A stretch of DNA of 64,000 nt from Moorena sp. SIO3I8 (GTDB lineage Bacteria; Cyanobacteriota; Cyanobacteriia; Cyanobacteriales; Coleofasciculaceae). The translations under genes and the position numbers were made by a program. The notes under the pieces are model-generated. The model was not told the DNA's origin and did not search any database. It saw nothing but the letters and a program-made list of their open reading frames with translations. The stretch is from positions 26,006-90,005 of the forward strand of contig NZ_JAAHHW010000023.1 in the NCBI RefSeq assembly GCF_010692325.1, written 5' to 3'. Below, piece by piece: positions 35,083-43,000 of this stretch; positions within the stretch are counted from its first letter, which is position 1, and every line of letters begins with the position of its first letter.

Positions 35083-36492
35083 TTAATTCCCTGACTTCAC
35101 AAATTGCAGTTCATACAGATAAGCATACCTTCCCCCTTGAGCAATTAATTCCGTATGAGTCCCAGTTTCCACAATCTCGCCTTTTTCCAGAACCACAATT
35201 AAATCAACATCAGCAATAGTGGAAAGTCGATGAGCAATCACTAAGCTAGTGCGTCCTTTAAAAAGCTGTTTAATAGACTCTTGAATCAGTTGTTCTGATT
35301 CAGAATCTAGAGCAGACGTAGCTTCATCTAAAATAACAATTTGGGGATTTTTGAGCAAAACTCGGGCGATCGCAATCCGTTGTCGCTGTCCTCCTGATAG
35401 TTTCACACCCTGCTCACCAATAATGGATTGATAACCATCAGGGAAACCCATAATAAAATCATGGGCATTGGCAGCTTTTGCTGCTGCTTCAATTTCGAGA
35501 TCTGTGGCATCTAGCTTACCGTAAGCGATGTTTTCTCTTACTGTGCCGTAGAGCAGTAACGTTTCTTGGGGCACGATGCCAATATGCGTTCGCGTAGCGT
35601 CGGCTTCGCCGAATCGCAAGGAGCTTAAAGTAATATCTTGTAGATCATGTCCATCAAGTAATACTCGTCCCTTTTGGGGATCGTAAAACCGAGCGGCTAT
35701 TTTAGCAATAGTGCTTTTTCCCGAACCAGAAGAACCCACTAAAGCGACTGACATCCCCGGTTGAATGTCTAAATTGAAGTTTCTGATCACTGACTGATTG
35801 TTGTGATAAGCAAACTCCATCCCTTCAAATTTGAGATTGCCCTGTATCGAGGTCAAGTTAATCGCATTTTCCTTCTCTTTAACCTCTGCTTTTGTATCTA
35901 AAATCTGAAAAATTCTTTTGGCTGATACTCCTGAACTTTGGATAATATTGACTAATCCATTAAACCGATTAATCGGTTTATTTAAAAGGGTGACATAGGT
36001 TAACAGGGCTGCTAATTCCCCAATAGTCAGATGGCTAACCATCACTCCCCAAGCACCGAAAACTAATGTCAGTAAATTTCCCAGTTCATTCAGGGTATTA
36101 ATAATCGGTACGAATATAGACCAAAATCGAGTTGCCTTAAGATTCTCTTCCCGATAGTTACGACTAAATTCGCTAAATCGGTCAATTTCATACTGCTCGT
36201 TCCCAAAAGACTTGATAATTTTAATATTCGAGATAGTATATTGTAAGTGGTTACTAATTAAGTCAGCTTGATCGTTAACCGATTGATAGATTTTTTGTAG
36301 TCTTTTCTGAGAAAATTGTAAAATATAAATGATGAAAGGCCAGGTAAGGGCAATCATGATTGCCAGCAGCCAGTTACTGACAAGGATATAGATGAAAACG
36401 ACAATAAACGCAAAACTATCGATTAATATAGCAATTAAATTAGCAGATAGTAATTGCCCGACTATCTCCACATCTCTTGCCAACCGTGACAT
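35083..36492 (-). CDS. ABC exporter, C-terminal part (frameshifted gene, piece 2 of 2)
   Basis: 469 aa: the remaining membrane helices and the whole ATPase domain. Walker A GSSGSGKST, Q-loop GIVPQETLL, signature LSGGQRQRIAIARVLL, Walker B IVILDEATSALD and switch AHRLSTI are all present. It belongs with the 163-aa frame just upstream (36515-37006). The break is a run of eight T on the coding strand (36498-36505 region); with seven the frames join as SFFEGQRTGELMSRLARD. Between Walker A and the Q-loop, residues FGEADATRT are encoded by an intruding GCGTAGCGTCGGCTTCGCCG repeat. Together with the ATP-grasp gene it probably formed a graspetide export unit. Confidence 0.85.
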   Translation of the reverse strand: MSRLARDVEIVGQLLSANLIAILIDSFAFIVVFIYILVSNWLLAIMIALTWPFIIYILQFSQKRLQKIYQSVNDQADLISNHLQYTISNIKIIKSFGNEQYEIDRFSEFSRNYREENLKATRFWSIFVPIINTLNELGNLLTLVFGAWGVMVSHLTIGELAALLTYVTLLNKPINRFNGLVNIIQSSGVSAKRIFQILDTKAEVKEKENAINLTSIQGNLKFEGMEFAYHNNQSVIRNFNLDIQPGMSVALVGSSGSGKSTIAKIAARFYDPQKGRVLLDGHDLQDITLSSLRFGEADATRTHIGIVPQETLLLYGTVRENIAYGKLDATDLEIEAAAKAANAHDFIMGFPDGYQSIIGEQGVKLSGGQRQRIAIARVLLKNPQIVILDEATSALDSESEQLIQESIKQLFKGRTSLVIAHRLSTIADVDLIVVLEKGEIVETGTHTELIAQGGRYAYLYELQFVKSGN

Positions 36493-36514
36493 TAATTCGC
36501 CCGTGCGTTGGCCT

Positions 36515-37006
36515 TCAAAAAAAACTAATGGATAGACCTTGAATATGTTGATATAAATCTAGGCGAATGCTCTCAATAGTTTTTTGTCCGAATACTTTGA
36601 TTGCATAGAGTTGAAAAAATAGCAAAGCACCGGCTGCTAAAGTCATAGATAGGATAATTACTCCTACCCAAGGCAGCATATTAAATTGTTTTTCGGGAAT
36701 AACTACATCTATAACATAGCGATTAACCTGGGGAATAAAGAAGTTGATAAATGAAGCACAGATAGTTAATGCGATCGCGAATAAAAAGGGTGCTTTATGC
36801 TGCCAACCATAGTCAAATAGACGCCGGTATAAATGCGTCTCTAGTTCTTCCGGTACTTTCTCTATTTCATTATCTGTCTTATTATCTGTATCTGTATCTT
36901 GAACATTATCTAGCTTTTCTTCTGATTTTTCTAGATTATTATCTAATTCTTCTTGTAAATTTTCTGCTTCATCATTAGTAACTTGAGGGATTTGATCAGC
37001 TTTCAT
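36515..37006 (-). CDS. ABC exporter, N-terminal part (frameshifted gene, piece 1 of 2)
   Basis: 163 aa: an acidic, Asn/Glu-rich leader (about 1-60), then the first transmembrane helices (FLFAIALTICASFINFFIP, VGVIILSMTLAAGALLFF) and the coupling-helix region TIESIRLDLYQHIQGLSISFF, where the frame stops. Normal half-exporters of this type are about 600 aa; this one plus 35083-36492 gives about 640. Its ATG overlaps the TAA of the ATP-grasp gene (TAATG), showing translational coupling in one operon. Confidence 0.85.
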   Translation of the reverse strand: MKADQIPQVTNDEAENLQEELDNNLEKSEEKLDNVQDTDTDNKTDNEIEKVPEELETHLYRRLFDYGWQHKAPFLFAIALTICASFINFFIPQVNRYVIDVVIPEKQFNMLPWVGVIILSMTLAAGALLFFQLYAIKVFGQKTIESIRLDLYQHIQGLSISFF

Positions 37007-37809
37007 TATGACCCATGGGTGAGTAGAATTTCAGCAATAGCTTGAGAAATGGGGAAGTGGGGGGAAAACGTCTCCAACCAGAAAAATTCCCCAACCGGGT
37101 TAACTTCCAGGAATACATACCGACCATCAGGGGTAAGAATAATATCAATGGCTCCATAGTTTAAACCAAAATAAGCCATCAGTTTAAGCAACTTTTTTTC
37201 AACCTCTTCGGGTAAATCATAGGCTTTCCAAGACTTAACTAACGCTCGGCCTTCCTTGCGCCAGTCGAAAGTAGAGCCTTCTAAGCTCTGGGAATCCACG
37301 GCAGCAGTAAATATACGGTGTCCCACGATCGTGGTTCGTAATTCTAGAGCCTTGGGCACTTTTTCCTGAAAGGTCATCGGACAGAAACGCAGTCCTTCCA
37401 CATGCTCTAAATCCTCTGCTGTGACTGGGTTCGTGAAAACAACCTGCTCTTGCCCTTGCTCCCCATAGATAGCAAAGGAAGATAGCATTTTGGTAACGAT
37501 ACCCTGGTCTTGACATTCAGAGGCAAATTGCTTCACTGCCTCTGGATTGTTGGTACTCAGGGTACGGGGCGTAATCAAGCCCACCTCTCGTGCCACTTGG
37601 AGCTGTAGTTGCTTATTGTTAGCCACATCAACATTAGACATTTTGTCGAAGTGGAATGCCTTTATGCTGGCAATCATACCCCTAACCGTGACGCGACATT
37701 CCTGAATTGCAGCGTTTCGATACTGCTGATCCATACGCGAACAACCTGACAACCTTGGCCAAAAGGCCACGCTACGCGAACAACCTGACAACCTTGGCCA
37801 AAAGGCCAC
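37006..37809 (-). CDS. graspetide (microviridin) ATP-grasp ligase, N-terminally truncated
   Basis: 267 aa as read from a GTG at 37809; family members are about 320-330 aa. From MDQQYRNAAIQECRVTVRGM onward it matches MvdD/MdnC-type ligases: NKQLQLQVAREVGLITPRTL, GIVTKMLSSFAIYG, FQEKVPKALELRTTIVG, and the metal-binding FLEVNPVGEFFWLE. These enzymes use ATP to form omega-ester or amide crosslinks in a precursor peptide. The first 25 residues (two copies of VAFWPRLSGCSR) are translated 39-bp repeat, replacing about 80 residues of the N-terminal, substrate-recognising domain. The likely remaining native start is ATG at 37734. No precursor peptide gene was found nearby; the enzyme is probably inactive. 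Confidence 0.85.
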   Translation of the reverse strand: MAFWPRLSGCSRSVAFWPRLSGCSRMDQQYRNAAIQECRVTVRGMIASIKAFHFDKMSNVDVANNKQLQLQVAREVGLITPRTLSTNNPEAVKQFASECQDQGIVTKMLSSFAIYGEQGQEQVVFTNPVTAEDLEHVEGLRFCPMTFQEKVPKALELRTTIVGHRIFTAAVDSQSLEGSTFDWRKEGRALVKSWKAYDLPEEVEKKLLKLMAYFGLNYGAIDIILTPDGRYVFLEVNPVGEFFWLETFSPHFPISQAIAEILLTHGS

Positions 37810-37830
37810 GCTACGCGAACAACTATTCTA
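37735..37830. repeat. tandem 39-bp repeat with HIP-type palindrome
   Basis: Unit GAACAACCTGACAACC + TTGGCCAAAAGGCCACGCTACGC, two full copies and a partial third. It replaces the start of the ATP-grasp gene. Confidence 0.85.
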
Positions 37831-37978
37831 CAAAGCTCTTTAATTCATTCCATGATTAAGCAACGCCTTTAGGGAACAGGGAACAGAGAAAAAATCCTGT
37901 GTACCTGATTAGACTATAAACCGCTATAATAATTAAAAGTGTTGTGTCAATTATTGTGTACTTGGGATGCCAAGCTGA

Positions 37979-38407
37979 CTAGCACGGATCATATAAAAAA
38001 CTCTGTTTTATCAAGTTCCACTCTCGAATTAAGTGGGTTTCACTTGGCCTTAACTTACGCCCCTTTAACTCAGGGTGACTAGCATAGAATACCGCATCGA
38101 TTAATGCTGTAATTGTCTCCCCGTAATCCTTCACCTCATAACCATAGTCTCCATGATCAGCATAACAGCTAGGTATTTCCATCCAAACAATCCTGTCTTT
38201 CAAAACCTCTTTAATAGCCAACCACTCTTTTTTGTACTGTGTTTGGTGAGACTTGATCCTCTTATCTGACATTTCTGGATTAGCCTGCCAAAAATAAAAG
38301 TTAGTAAACCGGTCTAGTACAGACTCGGGAACACACGCAAGTGCTTGACTATGGAAAACAACCGAGGCGGAAATAATTGATAAGCCTAGAGATTGAAATT
38401 TGAGCAT
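37979..38407 (-). CDS. secreted protein of unknown function
   Basis: 142 aa. Signal peptide MLKFQSLGLSIISASVVFHSQALA with cleavage near residue 24, mature end starting CVPES. Four cysteines in all (one at the mature N-terminus, one in IPSCYADHG, one in the terminal YDPC, plus a possible pairing partner), suggesting an extracytoplasmic disulfide-bonded domain. It contains a WEWN-like helix near the end (LIREWNLIKQSF). No family recognised. Confidence 0.6.
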   Translation of the reverse strand: MLKFQSLGLSIISASVVFHSQALACVPESVLDRFTNFYFWQANPEMSDKRIKSHQTQYKKEWLAIKEVLKDRIVWMEIPSCYADHGDYGYEVKDYGETITALIDAVFYASHPELKGRKLRPSETHLIREWNLIKQSFLYDPC

Positions 38408-38801
38408 TGTCCGAAATCGTTACACTTCTTTCTTTAGTCTTCCTTTCCTATAGGGTGTCTTCAGTACCTTTTGTGCATTAGTTCCAGTTAAAAAACTCGG
38501 AAAGCTTACTACACAAGGGATTCAGTCTGCCAAAGGAGGTTTCCCCCACTCGCGCTTTGCATCAAGACAGGAAAATTATGGTATTCAACTAACAAAATTT
38601 AGGGAAGACAGAACAGGAAACTTCAGATCATGAAATAGTGCGATGCTCCTTGGCCTTGGCCTATTGGCCACGCTACGCGAATGGGCCACGCTACGCGAAT
38701 GGAGCCGCTACGCGAACGCATTTTCCCCCTGCTGTTTTTAGTCACTCAAAAACTGTTGCACTGACACACTACTTGCGATCCGGCCTAAGTCTGAAACAAA
38801 T
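38408..38801. repeat. spacer with HIP-type inverted repeats
   Basis: 38520-38570 is an inverted relative of 860-915. 38640-38725 has three consecutive GGCCACGCTACGCGAATGG-type units (the last as GCCGCTACGCGAACGCA). No gene. Confidence 0.65.
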
Positions 38802-39296
38802 CTAAGCCTGACTTAAAATAGTTTTAACCAACTCAATAGCAGCATCTGGACTTGTTGCCAGAAATACATTCTCCTGGGACAGACTACAGAAAAACTCTTG
38901 ACTCTCTCGATGGTCACTCAACAAAACAACCTTTTTCCAACTTTTGAGAGCCAGAGCAATTTCTGATGCTGTTCCTATGCCCATACCACAGGCAATCACC
39001 ACATCACTGGAGAGTACATTAATCGTATTGCGAGCATTGCCCATATCCGTAACGATGGCAATATCTACAGCATCAGACATGGCCCTAGTGTCCTTGGTGG
39101 GTAAGATACCAATCGTTAAGCCACCAACCATTTTGGCTCCCCGACTGGCCGCATCCATCACTCCCACATTTCTGCCACCGGTCAGCAGTACCCAGCCATT
39201 CTCAGCAATCAGTTGACCGAGACGATACGCACGATTAATGTCAGTAGCAGTGGCCTTGTCTCCAGGCCCCATTACCCCAACCACTATTTTTCTCAT
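38802..39296 (-). CDS. TIGR00725-type SLOG/LOG-like nucleotide-binding protein
   Basis: 164 aa Rossmann-like protein: IVVGVMGPGDKAT at the N-terminus, GQLIAENGWVLLTGGRNVGVMDAASRGA, and CGMGIGTASEIALALKSWKKVVLL, the SLOG glycine-rich loop equivalent to PGGxGT in LOG proteins. Members bind or hydrolyse nucleotide or nucleoside-monophosphate ligands; this subgroup is annotated only as a Rossmann-fold protein. The substrate is unknown. The ATG at 39294-39296 gives the expected short N-terminus. Monocistronic. Confidence 0.85.
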   Translation of the reverse strand: MRKIVVGVMGPGDKATATDINRAYRLGQLIAENGWVLLTGGRNVGVMDAASRGAKMVGGLTIGILPTKDTRAMSDAVDIAIVTDMGNARNTINVLSSDVVIACGMGIGTASEIALALKSWKKVVLLSDHRESQEFFCSLSQENVFLATSPDAAIELVKTILSQA

Positions 39297-39374
39297 GGCT
39301 TATTTAACTCTCAGAGACTGTTAATAAAGTAACTCTTAAGATAGCTATCAGCGTGTCGCGTATCAGCTTACGGC

Positions 39375-39546
39375 GGTTTGCATAACTATCAAGTACACAG
39401 GATTTTCTCCTTCTTTCCTCTTCCGTTCGCGTAGCGTGGCCCACGGCCTCAGTCCCTGCTCCCTGCTCCGAAGCTCCCTGCTCCGAAGCTCCCTGCTCCC
39501 TAAAAACCCATAAATTTGTACCTAATTGAAGTGCAAACCGCTGTAT
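39375..39546. mobile_element. inverted-repeat element carrying a 7-bp array (GCGGTTTGCA variant ends)
   Basis: Left end GGCGGTTTGCATAACTATCA + AGTACACAGGATTTT. Right end AAATTTGTACCTAATTG + AAGTGCAAACCGCTGTA. The cargo is CCCTGCT-type repeats plus a GTTCGCGTAGCGTGGCC repeat. Same family as 54145-54317. Confidence 0.7.
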
Positions 39547-39559
39547 GTGCTACAAATGG

Positions 39560-39604
39560 TGCTGCTTGAGGTGCTTTTCAATAAAATAAGCACCTCAAGC
39601 AGCA
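39560..39604. promoter_or_regulatory. perfect 17-bp hairpin
   Basis: TGCTGCTTGAGGTGCTT and AAGCACCTCAAGCAGCA with an 11-base loop. No T-run follows on either strand, so it is not a classical terminator. The arm overlaps the CTTGAGGTGC motif seen at about 750 and 46795. Confidence 0.7.
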
Positions 39605-40044
39605 TGAGCCTTAGGCTGACGGCTGACGGCTGACGGCTGAATGCTATAGTATGAAGCGTCTGTAAACCTTGTGTAAAACTTAGGTAAAGGTGTGCTTAAT
39701 TGTCAATTAAATCACACAGACAATTGGAGTTATCTGCTAATAATTTTGTTTGCCAATAATTTCCTTAACAAAACTGAGTTATCAATAACTGATTAACCCA
39801 TTTTTTAATAAAAATTAGCTATAATTCCTAGCGATATCTAATTTGTAGATTGAGAGGATAGCGTTTCCTAGTAAGGGTCAGATATAGTCAATTTTATTAC
39901 CCCTCCCCATCTCCCCATCTCCCCATCTCCCCACACCTCCCACACCTCCCACACTTTCCTCTCTTTCCTCTCTTTCCCGACTCCCGACTCCCGACTCCCG
40001 ACTCCCTACTCCCGACTCCCTACTCCCAGATCAGCTGTTCTCTG

Positions 40045-43000
40045 TTGCCTTTGGAAATGTTCCATCGACTCAAACGATACTTTCTGATTAGTTCGCCATC
40101 CCCCAAACATCATCTGTTGCCCTCAATGGCAGAAGATACCCTGATCACTCCCCATCGACTCCATTATCCTCATTGGCATGGGACTAATGGTGATCTGCCC
40201 CCTGTTGCTTTAGTTAACTGGTTATCGACATCAGAAGCATCTAGAGAACAAAACAATAATCAAAATAATAATCAGCATTCGCGTAGCGGCTCTTTTGGAG
40301 CATCGCAACTAGGAACTATCCCCCTAGCAGGAGAACAGAAAACAGCGGAATCATGTATTAATCACGGGGATTACCTGTGGGCAAAAGGTCAACTAAATGA
40401 AGCAGTGACCCAGTATCACAAAGCTATTGAACTAGACCCTAAATCGAGTTTGGGTTACCAACGTCTAGGAGCAACTTTAAAGCAACAAGGTCAATTTGAA
40501 CAAGCCAGTGCCTATTATCGCAAAGCGATTGAATTGGCTGGACTAGAAACCGTCAAGTTAGATCGGTCACAATCAAGAGAACAATCTATAGATCAATGTG
40601 TTCCTAGCTCTGGTGAGGGCGATTGTAAACAATATCAGTCAGGAGGTCTTTTGGAAGCAGTCACGGTGTATCTACAACAGGCGCAGACTTACTTGAACCA
40701 AAGACAATGGCAACAGGCGATCGCTGCCTGTGAGCGAGCCATTAAAATTGCCCCAGATACGGCTCAGGCTTACAAGATTTGGGGAAATGCGCTACAGTTC
40801 ATGGGTCAGACTGCTGAAGCTATGGGTCACTATGGCCAAGCTTTGGAAATTGAGCCGGATTTTGCGGAAGTTTATGCTAATCTCGGTAGCTTGTGTGCTG
40901 GTAAGCAGGATTGGGAAGATGCGATCGCATATTATCAAAAGGCGATTAACCTAAAACCCGATTTGACTGGGGCTTATCGCAACTTAGCTAAAGTATGGAC
41001 TGAGGTGGGAAACCAACAGGAAGTGCTTAAATGCTGTTATCATCAGCTGATGCTAGAGTTGGATAAATCTAAACCAGAGGACTACCTTAATCTAGGCAAT
41101 CAGTTATTTAAGGAAGGTCTGGTAACAGAAGCGATCGCTTGTTACCGCCAGGTAATTGAGCGGAATCCCCAGTCGGTGGTAGCTTACCAAAACCTGGCAG
41201 AAGCATTGAATCGCCAGGGGAAATGGCAAGAGGCCAATGCTTGCTATCGTAAATTACTGCAATTTTATCGAACCGGTTCTCAGTTACCAGCTTCTCAGTT
41301 AACAGCTTCTGAGTTACCAGCTGATCAGATAAATGGTCAGTTAACTAGTCAGATCAATGGTCACACCCACAATCAAGCTAACGCCTCTGATGCCCTGAAA
41401 CAGGCTATTGTTCCTGAATTGGTAGACAACCAGAAGCAGCAGCAGGTGTCAATTACTCCCCCTAAACGTTACAGAGGAGGGACGATAAAAGCATCAACTG
41501 TTGCCATCGTGCCTAGCCCATCTCAAATTACCGTTAATCCCACCAATCCAACCGTAAAGCCTATCCCTACTGCTCCAGAACGATTAGACCGAGAGCAATT
41601 AAAGCCAGAGCAATTAAAGCCAGAGCAATTAGACCGAGACCAATTGGACAGAATTCGCGATCGCACACCACGACTCTGCGGCGGCAATCATCTCCCCCAA
41701 CTTCCTAACTCTAGAGCTTCTCAGTCTAATCTAGACCTAGATCAAGAGCTTGAGTCGTTTATCAAGGCAGCTCAACAAAATCCAGATTCAGCTAAAGTCC
41801 AGGCAAATTTAGGTAGTGCTTATGCTCAGCGGCAGCAGTGGCAAGATGCGATCGCATGTTATCAAAAAGCGATCGCAATTAATCCCAGCTTTGCTGGAGC
41901 TTACCGTAACTTAGCAAAAGTTCTAACTCAAACCAATCAACCAGAAGCAGCAGCGGATTATTGGTATCAAGCTCTGACATTGGAACCGAATACTGTATCT
42001 GCTGAAGAACACTTGAATTTGGGTAATACCTTAACCGCCCAAGGGAAATTAACCCAAGGGATAGCTTGTTATCGTCAGGCAATTGAATTGAAACCTAATT
42101 TGTCTGAAGCTTACCATCGACTAGGGGATTTGCTAAAAAAGCAAGGACAAGAGCTTGAGCTGCTAAGCCTTTATCAGCAAGCAGTTCAAAACAATCCCCA
42201 AGATGCTAAAGCTTACTTCTATTTAGGAAACCTGTTCACAGAACAGGAAGCATGGGAGGAAGCTTACCCTTGTTATCTCAAAGCGACTCAACTGCAACCG
42301 AATCTTGCACAAGCCCATCATAATTTGGCAGATACCTTAGTTAAGCAGCAACGGTGGGAAGAAGCAGTAACAGCTTACCGTCGAGCCATTGAGATACAGC
42401 CAGAGTTTTCCTGGTCTTATAACAACATGGGCGATGCCTTGCTTAAGTTAGAACGGTGGCAAGACGCAGCCGATGTGTTCCGACAAGCCATTGAACTCAA
42501 ACCAGATTTCCCGTGGTCTTATCAAAATTTAGGTGATGCTCTACAAGCCTTGGAGCAGTGGGATGAAGCAATTATTGCCTATCGCCATGGGATTGAGGTG
42601 AAATCCGATTGGCCTTGGTCTTACTATAACTTGGGACAAGCATTAGCAAAAACCGGACAGTGGCTTGATGCGATCGCAGCCTATCGTAAAGCTATCGAAC
42701 TTGACCCGAATTTTGCTAAAGCCTACAGTCATCTCGGTGAAGCCTTAGCCAGAATTGGCGAGTGGGATGAAGCCATTATCTGTTACGAACAAGCCATTGA
42801 TATTGACCCCAGTCTTCATGTTTCCGTCTACCAGAATTTAGGGGAAGCCTTAGAACGAAAAGGATATAGTAATTCAGACAGGGTTGCTGATTCTGGGTAT
42901 GATTTTGCCCCCCTAGCCCCCCAGCGAGCAATCCCTCGCTGGGGGGAACAAAACTCTCAAAGTCCCCCAAAGTTGGGGGATTTAGGGGGCTTGACCAAAA

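Larger units (their letters stand above)
39297..40044. repeat. long spacer: inverted-repeat element, hairpin and arrays
   Basis: Holds the element at 39375-39546, the perfect hairpin at 39560-39604, CTGACGG units (about 39612-39638), AT-rich promoter-like DNA (39700-39840) and CATCTCCC + CCCGACT arrays (39902-40028), which run to the start of the TPR-GT gene. Confidence 0.75.
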
